64,000 nt of DNA from Arenicola marina (GCA_964019135.1 OZ025257.1:25466352-25530351), one strand, 5' to 3'. Counted from the first letter of the stretch, positions 33,925 through 46,239 are shown. Notes: a model not told the origin generated them from the sequence alone. A program made the numbers and translations.

Positions 33925-34330
33925 TGTTTGCTCACTTGACAGCCCATAATGACGGCTAAGCCTGGAGGCCGCACCTGTGGCATCGCCCGTGTGCCGCGTG
34001 GTCTGTGCCGCCGGCGGCTGCCGCTGGATCAGGGTGTTAATGTGGGGAGGCGGGGGCGGGGCGGGGGGCGGGGCGGATACGGGGAAGGCGGGGGCGGGGC
34101 GGGCGCGAATACTGAGGGAGAGGGGGTGGAAGAGTTGGGAGAAAGCAAAGTCAACGACATGGCAACGCCGTGCACATGATTATTATAATTATAAAAGCCT
34201 CGATGAATTTTCATGAAAAAAGAAGGAAATGCGCATGCTTATATTTATCTATAAAAGCATATACAATTAGAGAAAGAAATATCCAAGCGGCACGGTGACC
34301 CGGCGCATAATGGAATATTTCTAGGAAACC
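33925..34330. repeat. Extra right-arm copy (GA/GC-rich)
   Basis: Begins CAGCCCATAATGACGGCTAAG, as at 38858 and 44192, then a GGCGGGGGCGGGGC tract, then an AT-rich tail comparable with 39420-39600. It is a detached copy of the right arm of the inverted-repeat unit. Confidence 0.65.
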
Positions 34331-34649
34331 AGGAAACGAACAGACTTTGTGCTGAGATAATAATGTACTACTAACAAATGTATGGATGGCATGGAGCTTA
34401 GCCTAGACCCCGAAGTGGAGCAAAACGACAGGCAAGAATCAGCACATTTGTCTTCAGGCAGACCGTTGGATGTCGTGCGGTTGTCGCTATGCGGTGCAAC
34501 GTAGGCCGTGAACGTCTAATGATACTAATAATCTAATACTCTGTTGGTGTCAATGACATCCGTCAGGTCTATCATTGCATTCGGTCTTCACTCTTTCTTC
34601 GCATATGTCCCGCATGGAAACCGTTACAACCAGATAGAGGTGTTTGCAG

Positions 34650-34925
34650 CCCCCCGGGGGGGGGGGCACTACTATACAAATCTGGAGGAGGGGGGGGGGG
34701 GGTCCGCGGGTGCCTTGATATGCCTGAGAGAGCGGACGTTTGTGATGAAAAAGATACCCCTCTAGAGCGGACATAAATATATATGTGCGTATACGGCTAT
34801 AAATATGTGTGTCCATAGAGCAGGATGTTGGGACAAATACCACTTCCGATTGGATGTTGGCGGTAATACGCACCGACCAAGCGGATTTGGGCGGTGAAAA
34901 CAACGGGGTGGGGGTGGGTCTTCAA
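34650..34925 (-). repeat. Short interspersed repeat, inverted partner of 41745-42070
   Basis: The reverse complement shares ACCGCCCAAATC, TTTTTCATCA-AA-GTCCGCTCT, TCTCAGGCAT-CAAGG and GCACCCGCGGA with 41745-42070. Variable G/C runs lie near both ends. No open frame is supported; it may be a non-autonomous DNA element. Confidence 0.65.
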
Positions 34926-36198
34926 TGTATTAAGTACCTCCCACCCGGGGTTTGCAGTTGAACTGTCATAACAAAGCAACACATTTCACTGAATTAGTAG
35001 AATCATATGAAAAAGTAGAGACACACGCATGGTTCGATACAATTATCACAGTTATCATTTGATTAAGCAGTACACAAGAAAGAGAGGTAGCAAAAGCTGG
35101 CCAAAAACTACCTTTGACAACATGCGCTTTATAGTTTCATGTATTGCATTTATGTCTGCATGTATGCAATACAGACGTCGGACCAGAAATATCCACATAT
35201 ATAGAAAGCATGACTCGTTCTGCTTTGACACTTCCACATGTAATCAGTGAGCCGAACTTGTGTGACTTCTACGTTGCATTGTGCCCAGGTGGAAAACGAA
35301 CCCCGGCGTTTGTGCTCCAATCACCATGACGACCACGCGTTTACGTAAGGCCCAGACGCCTGTAATGACCGAGTTGTGACACCTCACCTCACTTGACGCT
35401 ATATTAGTAGGACCGAGCATTATGCAACGCCAAGCTCTGTACATTTTGTCTATTTTACTTTCTAGTTGTTTCTTAATTAAAATAATGTACTTCTCATTTC
35501 AGTTGCTACACTAGGAGGCGAAACATTATCCTATCCAATATGGATTCCCATGTTAAAAGTCCCTATCTAGTATAATGGGAAAAACCGAAAGCCTCGTCCT
35601 GCGAATACGGTCTAGTCGATTACCTCCCAAATGGCCAACAATGGTCCAGCAAATACTTTTAGTAGAAACCAGACAGGCGATGTCACGACCTAATTTTGTT
35701 TTCATGACAACGGAACATTTCACCCCATGATAATCATACAGTGTGACCTTTTCTGCAAATCCTCAAAAATCAGAACACAAGCTAGAGCGACAGTACTTCC
35801 GTTATATATGGTACACAAGGTTCATCGTTAGACGGCATATGCTCATATTAAATGTAGGATGCTCTGCTTCGGCGTTAAGGCGCTTAGAAGAGGGACGATT
35901 CTCTTGGCGGACCGCTAATAATGAGTCAATAGAGCTTTTGGCCATATTGTAAAATTCGTCACAAATCCAAAAGGTAGGGGACGTTCATCTCCAGACTGTC
36001 TCGTCAATGAAAATAATTGGTTCCGGTCTTACTTTTGGCCTCAGTGTCCTTTCTACGCTTCTTCGATTTTCTGGTATCCGTAACGGTGCAGAATACCAAC
36101 CGAAGGACTGGCAACCCTACCGCTTTCCTATTCAAAGTCTTGGATGAGGATAAAAACATTGACGTTTTGCTACTCAGACGTTGTCGCGTGTCACACCA

Positions 36199-36249
36199 TG
36201 ACGTCACGATAGCGTCACGACAATCACAATTGACGTCACGATGACGTCA
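36199..36249. promoter_or_regulatory. Cluster of three TGACGTCA (CRE-type) octamers
   Basis: Exact palindromes lie at 36199-36206, 36231-36238 and 36242-36249. Three are present in copy 2 (42451-42458, 42483-42490, 42494-42501), two in copy 3 (48042-48049, 48053-48060) and one in copy 4 (61863-61870). The octamer is the established CREB/ATF binding site; activity here is inference. Confidence 0.55.
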
Positions 36250-36479
36250 CAACAATAACAATTAACGCAGCCTGGCTTTGACCCCTGCACCAAAAAGGCG
36301 ATTGAGGCCCTTGTGGCTACGCTCTGCGATGAATTTGAAAATTGGGAATAGTACGAGCGTTTCACCGTGTTGATTTAGACTTTTTCTGTACTTTCCTTAT
36401 ATATACGTTTGTATATAGTTATAAATGTATATGCATGTACAGTTGTTTTTCTTTTGATGATGAGTCATTCATGCTGATA

Positions 36480-37058
36480 TATCTCCCGTCATCCTCTATT
36501 CCATTTCACCACCGACTCTCCCTGCCGCTCACCGCTTTTTCCGGCCTCCCCCTGACCCCACCCCCATTCCCACCGGCTCCCACCGCCTCTTACCGTTGCC
36601 CCCAACTCTCCCCGCCACCCACCCAATTACTCCAGCTCCCCCCACCTCTCACCGCCTCCCCCCGCTTCCCCCACCTCTAACCGTCTCCTCCCGCTTCCCC
36701 CACCTCTCACCGGATCGCCCCATTTCTCCCACCTCTCACTGCCTCCCACCTCCCTCCTCCCACCTCTCACCGCCTCCCACCGGCTCCCCCCAACTCCCAC
36801 CGCCTCTCCCCGCTTTCTCCACCTCCCATCGCCTCGCACCTTCCCCCTCCCACCTCTCAACGCCTCCCACCGCCTCCCCCAGCCTATCCCACCTCTAACC
36901 GCCTTCCCCCGCTTCCCCCACCTCTTCCCGCTTCCCTCACCTCCCACCGCCTCCCACCGCCTTCCCCACCTCCCACCGCCTACTCTAGCTGCCTCCACCT
37001 CCCACCGCCTCCCCCCGCTTCCCCCACCTCCCACCGCCTCCCCCGCGTTTTTCCATTT
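36480..37058. repeat. CT-rich minisatellite of the left arm
   Basis: Variable-length words CCCACCTCTCACCGCCTCC and CCCCGCTTCCCC repeat about 25 times. The same tract is at 62570-63112 and a short one at 48350-48435. It is the reverse complement in kind of the tracts at 38910-39375 and 44285-44710. Pro-rich frames on it are artefacts. Confidence 0.85.
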
Positions 37059-37059
37059 G

Positions 37060-38880
37060 TGATGTGTTTTCCGCCAAATGTTTATCAGTGGTGATGTGAT
37101 TTTTTCGCCACTGATAATAATCTTGAATTTTTGATTCTCGGCAATAAAGTTGCCCTATCTAGCTCCTTATATAATTGTTTGCGTTATTATATTACAATAC
37201 AGGGAACGAGCTGCCGGCGAGCCAGCTATATCACCTTTTAGTAGCGCGTGACATAAATATATTGCCTGTAATAATCACTCTCAGGTCTATAAGCCCATCC
37301 AGTTGTACTTTATTCCCCACCTGCGCGCATCAGGACTTATCTGAGCATGCTAGTATATCTGGTGTCACCTGACGGATAAGTTGGAATGCAGCCCATAATA
37401 AGCCTCGTCGATTTTGAACAGACCTCGGTAAACATCGGCAAACATCGGCGGGCTGTAGCCCTGAGATTTTACGCAGTCTTAATGAAACAAAGCCCGAATA
37501 AAACACAGGTAAAATTAATAGAGCATCGTATAATAAGCTTCGGCGATTTAGAGAAGACCTCAGTAAACATCGATAAACATCGGCTTGTGTCAGTGAAAGG
37601 GCAATCCCTAACTCGTTACGTCATTCACAGGGGAATCTCCGATTTGTGATGTCATTCACAGGGTATTTCCCCGAGAATGGCTCTTCGTGATAAAAAACAC
37701 ATCGAGAAAACGCGTAAATAGTTCAGAAAGCATTCGTGTAGATCGGAATTATATAGGAGACGATTATATATAACCAGATTTATTAAAATGTGAACACAAG
37801 GCGTAAATGACTGATAATTGGTTTGAAATAAGCTGCGTCAAAACAATATTCGTGAAATAGCATTTTCAAGCTTCATGACCTGTTGCTCACCCTAATGGCG
37901 AACCGTCCGTGATAGAGGATTATGGAAACCATTGTCACTGACCCAATGCTGTCAACTGCCGCCTGACGTGTCTTGAACCCGTATTTATAATCATAATTCC
38001 TATTCAGCACTACGCAAACCTCCTTCTAAAAACGCTAAATAACACTGATGAAGACCATATATAGACGAGGAAAGGCGATGTCCGGCCAGCAAGGCCACTC
38101 TTAGAAGAAGTGTCAACTTATTACAGGGCATGGCGGGGGAATTATTACCGAGTTTTACCGCCACGCGTTTTAGAAGCCAATTGACCGTTTCATTCGAGTT
38201 ACGACCGGATTTTGCCAACGTGTGACCCCGAACCTTGCCAACATTTGACACTGCAACGTTTCGTTCCAGGGTGAATACTTGATAATGCAGCATTTTGCGC
38301 CCGCATGATTCATTAGCCCTTTTATGTGACTTTTGTGACTACTAAACCCTGTCGACAGAATGCTCTGAATCCATATTTCGCCAAGATCACAAGATCACAC
38401 AACAACACCATAATACTCCAGAGGCAATCGGAGCTCGGCTTAGTTTTAGTCTGAATATTTCCTGTCTGGCCACAGAGCCACTATCGGCTGCGTTGGCCGA
38501 CACCTTGTCTCTTGCTTCCTGTTCCTGGGGTCTTCGCCTCCTCGCCACGCTGTGACAGGTGGCAATCCGACCGGTCAACGCCCCCTGCCGGAGGAAGATT
38601 GTTCTAATTACAGTATTAGCCATTGACCCCGATGGCAAGCCACCCCTCACCTTACTTGGCAAACTATGAATCCTCTTGTCTCTTGTTCAAAGCCACCTTC
38701 AAGCCCTACGGCGCCCCCCCCCCCCCCTAATGCCCTCCATGGTCGTTCAGTCCACAGGCATTGACGCTCTCTACGTCTCCCGCATGTGATCTCCCCGCCC
38801 TCCGGCTGGGCCTTCTGGTTTGCGCTTTAAGGAGAGGCGAAGCTTTCTCGCTTGAAAGCCCATAATGACGGCTAAGCCTA
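37060..38880. repeat. Core module of the inverted-repeat unit
   Basis: 37060-37380 matches 42945-43265 and 63118-63455. 37455-37870 matches 48445-48870. 37870-38330 matches 43290-43700 and 48885-49290. 38330-38880 matches 43690-44210 and 49300-49740. A TTATATAA word is kept at 37168-37175, 43052-43059 and 63232-63239. No protein family was recognised in any frame. Confidence 0.75.
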
Positions 38881-38904
38881 GAGATTGCACCTGTGGCACC
38901 GCTG

Positions 38905-39375
38905 GTGTGCGGGAGGAGGTGGAGGGAGGTGGGGGAATCGGGGGCAGGCGGTGGGAGGTGGGTGAATCGGGGGGAGGCGGAGGGAGGTGGGGGAAGCGGG
39001 AGGAGGTGGAGGGAGGTGGGGGAATCGGGAGGAGGTGGAGGGAGGTGGGGGAATCGGGGGAAGCGGTGGGAGGTGGGGGAAGCGGGAGGAGGTGGAGGGA
39101 GGCGGGGGAAGCGGGCGGAAGCGGTGGGAGGTGGGGGAAGCGGGAGGAGGTGGAGGGAGGCGGGGGAATCGGGGGGAGGCGGTGAGAGGTGGGGGAAGCG
39201 GGAGGAGGTGGAGGGAGGTGGGGGAAGCGGGGGGAGGCGCTGGCATGTGGGAAACACGGGAGAAGGTGGAGAGAGGTGGTCAGGTAGAGGGGGGCGATGG
39301 GAAGTGGGGGATGCGGTGGGAGGTGGGGGGAGCAGGGGGAGGCTGGAGAAGGCGGTGAGCGGCAGGGAGAGGAAG
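38905..39375. repeat. GA-rich minisatellite of the right arm
   Basis: About 20 units of GGAGGTGGAGGGAGGTGGGG and GGAAGCGGGAGG words. Gly/Arg/Glu-rich and, on the other strand, Pro/Ser/His-rich frames up to 227 codons are open through it, but they follow from composition and are not called as genes. Confidence 0.85.
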
Positions 39376-39660
39376 GGGTAAAATAGGATGTAGAGGATGA
39401 ATGGAGATGGGGGAGAACAAAAATAACGGCATGGCCACTCCGGAAACCTCGCAATTATAAGTATATCAGTATGAATGAATCATCAATCATCAAAGGAGAA
39501 AGAAATGTACTTCCATAAACATTTAAATCTATACACAAACAGATATGCAAGGAAAGAAAAGAAAAAGAAAAGGTAAATCAACACGGTGAAACGCTCGTAC
39601 TATTTCCTAATTTTCAAATTCATCGCAAAGCTTAGCCACAAGAGCCAAAATCGCACGTGA

Positions 39661-40059
39661 GTGGGGCGGGAAGGGGGGGGGGGGGTGGCAACACATATGT
39701 CATGAGAGAATGACGGCAAGACATTTTGCAGCCAATAGGCTCAGCCCAAGCAACATCGGACGATTTCTTCCAAAAAATGCCACGACTGTGCGGATTTCCT
39801 CGCTTCATTTAATGCGTCAACACTTCACTCATGAAATGATCACGCAGTTTACTTCAAACACTCCTTCACATCGCTGCTTGAAGACGTTTTTCCGGCAGCT
39901 TTACTCGATTTTGATTTTGTCGGTGCACCATCACTGACCATTATCGTTCAGGTTTGTCAGTAGCATAGCGAGTATTTTGGAGCGTTTTCATTGGACCTCG
40001 CGTGAGCCGTTTCTTTGCAAACTCTTTCGGGTATATGCAAATTACATTGCAAAGAAACT
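39661..40059. other. Spacer between right arm and next module
   Basis: Starts with a G-run (39674-39687). Nothing was recognised. Confidence 0.4.
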
Positions 40060-41220
40060 CAATTTATTATATTTTTAAATGGTACTTTAAATTATGTCAT
40101 GTGTCATATAATTAATATAAATGGGAGGGGCTAAGTGCAAAGTGGAGTACGATTGGAAGACGAGAGGGATGTATGAGTACATACGTCTTCCTACCAGTGG
40201 GATGTCTTACGGTTCGTGCTATCCCGGTGTAAAGAAGATTGGCATTAAACTGTCGTGGCATGTCTGAACAATACAACACATGGTTCTATACTTCAATCAC
40301 TGATCTCACTTGATTTTGTATGAATTATGAAAACATAAGGCGACAAGGCTGGAGCATCATGTCAGACGTGATATGTCATGTCATGTGCAATATAAAAGTC
40401 CAACGCCTTTTCACAGAACTAGTGATGCCAATAAATGCCAATGATGTCAATAAAAAAGAAGAAGGAAACTCATAGTTCCATATAATTACGTAAAACATGC
40501 TTTCTACGAAATATAGTCCATAAATCTGCCCATCTTCCTGCTCTCTACCACACTGCGACCTTCCAAGAACACAAAATACACAACGTACAACTACATTTGA
40601 TGTGAATTATGAAAACATAAGGCGACAAGGTTGGAGCATCATGTCAGACAAAACATGACAGAAGAAAATGTTAAAATCGTGCACTCTTAGCTCAACCACA
40701 GCTTGGTCAACAAGTTCACTTCAGCGACCAACCAGATATCCAGCCCTCACCCCCCCCCCCCCGCTTTAGGGCCGAAATTTGTACCATTTAACATATGAAA
40801 ACCGGCCCCCCTATCCAGCATATCTGGATCCCACCCTGCAACCGCCCCCCCCCCCCTATCCAGATCTCCTGGATCCGCCCCAGGATAAACAGTCACGTGA
40901 TAAAGTAAGGAAAGGTCAACGCGCACGATATTGACGTCAAACACCGTCAATAGTCACGTGATCCTTCAGTCGGTGAGACCTCCTTATGTGTCCTGCGACA
41001 GACGGGAGAGCGGTCAATGAATAATGCAATTGCTTATTAGATAATACAAACAGTTTTAAACTAATCTAACTTCCGATGGGTTAAGAAAGTTTCTCGCAAA
41101 AAGAGTCCTGAAACTGCCAGATATATGTGGCAATTTGATTTGATTCATCCAGCCTTCCATCAATCAATCAATCACGCCTATGGAATTGAAATGAGTTGTT
41201 TTAGGCCGCTAAATGAGGAT
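40060..41220. repeat. Composite-repeat module, partner of 49930-51070
   Basis: Shared blocks: TTAAATGGTACTTTA, GCTAAGTGCAAAGTGGA, ACATACGTCTTCCTACCAGT, GTGTAAAGAAGATTGGCATT, CAGCTTGGTCAACAAGTTCA. Both contain a C-run followed by CCTATCCAG words near 40840 and 50690. A direct repeat, ATGAATTATGAAAACATAAG with its flank, occurs twice inside copy 1 (about 40320 and 40600). Confidence 0.8.
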
Positions 41221-41744
41221 TCCATTCGAACCCATAACATAAAACGGGGCTAGGGACGTCGGAAAAATTTCCCTCCGGCAGGGGCGTTGACCGGTCGGAT
41301 TGCCACTTGAAAGCAATTGCAGCAATGTCTGGTCATGAACTTCCGCCCCGTCACAATTATACATGAGAGACATGGTGTCCCCAAACTCTACGGATAACGG
41401 CGTAATAGCCAGACGTGAAATATTCAGAGAAGAAAACCAAGCCTAACTCCGATTCCCTTTGGATTATCAGCGTTTGGTTGCGACGGCGATTGTGATGCAA
41501 TGGGGAAATGTTTGCCACCGAGACGATAACGTGCTGTGCTGGTGTTGGTAGTCGCCTAAAAGGCGAATGAGATGCAACGCAAAAAAAAGTTACTTTGCTG
41601 GCTGGACATTGACTTTGCCCACCAATATGGTCTCCATCATAGTTATTCAGCGTTAAGGAAGTTTGGAGTTGGGCGGCGGAGGAACTATGATCATAATAAA
41701 TACAGGTTCAAGACACGTTTGGCAACAGTTGATACCAGCCCGGG

Positions 41745-42070
41745 GGGTCGGGGCGTTTTACCACCAAAATCCGCTCGGTCGGGGTTTTACCGCCCAAATC
41801 TGCTGGGTCAGGGTAAAATACGCTCAGAAGGGGTATTTTTTCGCGGCGACCCGCTCTATGAACGCATATTTTCAGAGCCCCACCCCCCCGTCTCCCCTCC
41901 ACCACCGTTCGCGAGTTTTAAAATATGCGCTTTATATGGGTACCTTTTTCATCATAAATGTCCGCTCTATAGCGGTAACTTTCTCATCTCAAATGTCCAC
42001 CTCTCAGGCATCAAGGGGCACCCGCGGAACCCCCGAACCAGATTTGTACAACAGTGCCCCCACCCCCGAT
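41745..42070 (+). repeat. Short interspersed repeat, partner of 34650-34925
   Basis: Opposite orientation to its partner. It lies at the junction between composite copies 1 and 2 and reads through repeated ACCGCCCAAATC / ACCACCAAAATC words. Confidence 0.65.
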
Positions 42071-42129
42071 ACCAATGGGTCATTGGCAATGTATTCCATA
42101 CTCTCCTATGAATGATTACCATTAATGGG

Positions 42130-45100
42130 ACCATATCGAACTGCGTTTCAACAGATATATTAGATGCCACCAAATATATGAAATCTCCAAGCGTACAGAT
42201 TGGATATATATGATGATACCTAATGAAGACAAGCGGCAAGTCCCTTTGACCCCCATTCGTTTCAGGCCTCTAAGTGATTCTCATCGATACGTGTACTTTC
42301 TGCGTATCTTCGATCTTCTGGTGTCCGCAACGGTAAAGTGTACCAATCGCGAGACACATGGTGGCAATCCTACCGCTTTCCTATTAAAGTCATGGTTGAG
42401 GATACAAACATTGGCGTTTTCCTACTCAGACGTTGTCGCGCGTTTTATCATGACGTCACGATGGCGTCCCGACAATCACAATTGACGTCACGATGACGTC
42501 ACAACAATTACAATTAACGTAGCCTGGCTTTGATCCCTGCACCATGTTCTTATTTTCAACCAATAGTACACGCAATGAAATCAAATAACCCGTATTTTAC
42601 ATTTTACGTAAGTCGTCACACTACGGGTGACGTGAGCTCGTATTAATGTGGATAGAGTGGTTCGAACGTCAAGCTGACAAGCCAATGCTGTTGAAAGGCT
42701 GTTTCCCGGGGGATCAGACCTATCTATCCAATGGACTGACGTCGTGACAAATGTAGTGGCAAATAGAAATGTTCTTGTATATGATAATTCTGATTAATCA
42801 GAACTTACTTTATGGCTTCGCGGAGAATTATTGGAGTACTACATTATGGGACTACGTATTGGTGTCACCTGTATTCGATGACGACTGGAACAAAGGGATG
42901 AATTTGTCATTGGCGACGTGTTTTCGCCTTACCGATTTGCTTGGCGATATGTTTTCTGACAAATGTTTATCAGTGGCGATGGGATTTTTCAGCCGCTGAT
43001 AATAATCTTAAACTTGGCATTCTCGGCAATAAGGTTACACTATCCCGCTACTTATATAAGTTTTTGTGTTATTATATTACAGTACACGGAACGACCTGCT
43101 GGCGATCCAGCTATATCACATTTGAGTTCATCTTTTAGATTGCCTGTAATAATCGCTCTCAGGTCTATAAGCCCTTCCAGTTGTACTCTATTCCTTACTT
43201 GCGCGCCTCATGACTTATCTGAGCATGTTAGTATATCTGGTGTCACCTGACGGATTAGTTGGAATGCAGATAACAAGTTCGAATAGTGCCATTAATGAAG
43301 CACCGTCCGTGATAGAGGAGTATGTAAACCATTGTCACTGACTCTCTGTTGTCAGCTGTCGCCTGACGTGTCTTGAACCCGTATTTATAATCAATATTCC
43401 TACTCAGCACTACGCAAACCTCCTTCTAGAAACGCTAAATAACACTGATGGAGACCATATTGACGAGGAAAGGCGATGTCGGGCCAGCAAGGTCGCTGTT
43501 AGCGGAAGTGTCATCTTATGAGCTTTACTGCCACGCGCTTTAGTAGCAAATTGACCGTTTTAAGGCATTTTCATTCGCGTTACAACATGATTTAGAACAC
43601 GTGACCAGGCGTAAATACTTGATAATACAGCATTTTGCGCCCGCATGATTCATTAGCCCTTTTATGTGACTTTTGTGACTACTAGACCCCGTCGACAGAA
43701 TGCTCTGAATTCCCATTTCGCCAAGATCGCCCACACAACAAAACCATAATACTCTAGAGGGAATCGTCTCTGAATATTTCCTGTCTGGCCACTATCGGTA
43801 GAGTTGGGCGAAACCTTGTCTCTCATACATAATTGTGACGGGGAGGATATCCATGCCAGACATTGCTGCAATTGCTTCCGCTTGCTTGGGTCTTCACCTC
43901 CTCGCCACGCTGTGACTGGTGGCAATCCGACCGGTCAATCGAGGCAACCGCTCACTGGCAACCCACCCCTCACCTTACTTGGCAAACAGTGCATCCTCTT
44001 GTCTCTTGTTCACACTACAAAGCCATCTTTAAGCCCTTCGGCAACACCCCTGCCACCCCGCCACACACACACTCACGCACTTCAGTGCCCTCCCTGGTCA
44101 TTCAGTCCGCACAAATTGGCTCCATCTACGTCTCCCGCGTTAGATCCCTCCGCACTCCGCCTTTTAGGGGAGCAGAAGCTTTCTGACTTGACAGCCCATA
44201 ATGCGGATAAGCCTAGAGATTGCACCTGTGCCACCGCTGGTGCGCCACGTGGTCTGCGCTGACTGCTGCCACTGGATCAAGGTGTCAACACGGGGAGGCG
44301 GGGGAGGTGGGGGAAGCAGGGGGAGGCGGGGGGAGTGTGTGGGAGGCGGGGAAGGGGGGGGAGGCGGGGGTGGGGGGGGGGCGGTGGAAGACGGTGAGGG
44401 GCCGGGGAGGCGTTGGCAGGCGGTGAAAGGTGAAGGGGGCGGGGGCAAGCGGGGGGAGGCGGTTGGAGGCGGTGGGGGAAGCGGGGGGAGGTGGGGAGAG
44501 GTGGACGAAGGCGGGGGGAAGGGGTGAGAGGCGGTAGAGGTGGGGGAAGCGGGTGGAGGCGGTGGAAGGCGCTGAGAGGGGCGGGAGGCGGAGGGAGACA
44601 TACCGAGGCGGTGGGAGGCGGTAAGAGACGGTGGAAAGTGGGGGGAAGCAACGGGAGGCCAGAGAAGGCGGTGGCGGCCGGGAGAGATGGGTGAGGGGAG
44701 TGGCGTGTAGCGGATGAGGGAGAGAGGGGGAAGAGCAAAGATATAAACTTATATACAATGAAATGAAAGTTGTGTCAATCAACACGGTGAAACGCGCGAT
44801 GCAATGTTTCTGCTGAAATAACAATGTACTATTTCCCAACTTTCAAATTCATCGCATACCTTAGCGCTTCAATTGTGCGTAACAACCCTCATCAGAAGAG
44901 TTCGGAGTAAATTTAACTCAAAACTCACAAAGTTATCAACTCAAAGCAAAGGTAAAAAAATATCAACTAAAATGCGGTTCAAATGTTTTATGTCAGGTCC
45001 GTACTATTTTCACCCTGGATCGCGGGATGACTTATTGTTGGCTCTCAATCAGTGAACGGCCAGACCTCGACTTGTTACGGCATGCACTCGCCAAGATTCC

Positions 45101-45435
45101 TTTTTTTCATTATTCGCTTCGTGTTTCTTTTGCTTTTCTGAAACAGAATGCAGTTCTATGTCTGCATGTGGATTTAAGTTTAAAGAGCGAATACGCCGAA
45201 ATTTACCAAGCATTCCGCCTGGCAAATAGGAGACGATGTTTTTTTCATTCTTTGCTAACCACATTCCATAAATATCACACATAGATTGGAGAGATTGAAC
45301 CAGACGCTTTGCGCGTCGCAGCATATCACACGGTGGGTAACAGGGTCTGACAGACTGAGTGGAGAATGGCATCTGACATCACTCGCGAAGCTCTCAATTT
45401 CTGTTTGTGGCCCTTAAACAGGCCGCAAAAGAGGG
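42130..45435. repeat. Composite repeat, copy 2
   Basis: Begins with a GCGTTT-AACAGATAT block also found at 61768, then the CRE cluster module (42240-42545). The left arm is missing: similarity to the other copies stops at GCACCA (42544) and returns with the core at about 42945. The core runs 42945-44210, the right arm with GA-rich minisatellite 44285-44870, and the 45040-45435 module matches 32905-33260. No gene is supported. Confidence 0.75.
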
Positions 45436-46239
45436 GGGGGCGCTTTACCGCGGGACCCCCCCCCAAAAAAAAAACAGCAATAAATTATGTACACGGGGTT
45501 TGCAGTTGAATTGTCATAACAAAGCATTTCACTGAATTTGTATTATTTTATAAAAGAAGTAGAGACAAACGCATGGTTCGATACAATTATCATGGTTATC
45601 ATTATCTTGATTAGGCAGTACACAAGAAAAAGAGCTGGCCAACAACTACCTTCAACAATATGCCCTTTATAGTTTCATGTATTGCAAATACGCCTACATG
45701 TATACAATACAGACGTAGGAACAGAAATATCCACATACATAGAAAGCACGACAGGCGTTCTGCCTTGACACTTCCACATGTAATAGGGCTGTACAGTTCT
45801 CGCGGGTTCTATTTCAGGTTTAGGTCTTTTGGGGACTAACAAAAAACACGTGCTCTTAGAACGAGTGCGCATCACGCTGGTGCCTTGCTGCAACTGCGTG
45901 ACTCGCACTCATTGTAGTCAACGTTTTAGTGTTGAAAACCGGCCGGCTGCGCGATCTGTGCGTGAAGAATCGAGTGGGTGTGAAACTATTTTTTGTTTGC
46001 TTTGGTCCAGACATGGCTAACTATAAAATCATAATATAATTATAGATAAGACATTTATCTCTCCATAATGCATGTGGTCCGTTCGATGAGACTGTTGGAT
46101 GGGTTTATCATCGGTTCGTCATCGTGAAGCCCCAGGGAGGAGGGTAGGGGTGGGAAGGCGTGGATGAAGCAGACATTTTGGAAGTCATTGCTTCTTAGTT
46201 TCGTCAAAACATCGCCCCCTGATAGGCGGTATGACGGAT

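Larger units (their letters stand above)
36297..39660. mobile_element. Foldback-like element with long inverted-repeat arms
   Basis: The left arm (36297 to about 37055) begins GCGATTGAGG and runs through CTTGTGGCTACG and GATGAATTTGAAAATT into an AT-rich part and then a CT-rich minisatellite. The right arm (about 38860-39660) is its reverse complement: a GA-rich minisatellite, an AT-rich part, AATTTTCAAATTCATCG, CACAAG and AATCGC. Arms are about 0.75-0.8 kb around a core of about 1.8 kb (37060-38860). The inverted match stops at the outer ends, as expected for element termini. No transposase was recognised, so it would be non-autonomous. Long arms containing subrepeats are known from Drosophila FB and sea-urchin TU elements; relationship to those is only an analogy. 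Confidence 0.65.
32690..41700. repeat. Composite repeat, copy 1 (fullest)
   Basis: Modules, with partners elsewhere: 32690-33260 (45040-45430 and 46735-47060); 33925-34330 (arm-like GA/GC tract); 34940-35240 (45490-45790); 35570-35960 (47530-47830); 36000-36295 (42240-42545, 47850-48105, 61795-61915); the inverted-repeat unit 36297-39660; 40060-41220 (49930-51070); 41440-41680 (51060-51360, 63785-64000). Shared order in independent places shows common descent. Several short frames recur between copies (for example on the minus strand at 33044-33289 and 45049-45372), but they do not stay open over equal lengths and match no family, so I call no gene. Confidence 0.8.

Noticed and set aside
36342-37034. 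Proline-rich or Gly/Arg-rich proteins on both strands
   Set aside because: Composition artefacts of the CT/GA-rich minisatellite. The same applies to 38727-39454, 44164-44839, 49676-49928 and 62548-63142.
38040-38085. Hammerhead-ribozyme-like words CTGATGA and GAAA
   Set aside because: The stem between them cannot pair, and copies 2 and 3 read CTGATGG, losing a core base.
41572-42115. 179-codon plus-strand frame
   Set aside because: It crosses the end of composite copy 1 and a separate interspersed repeat. A second overlapping frame is equally open.
33044-45372. Conserved small protein shared by 33044-33289 and 45049-45372 (minus strand)
   Set aside because: The similarity is due to repeat copies. 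Open lengths and starts differ, and the third copy at 46.9 kb does not keep the frame.
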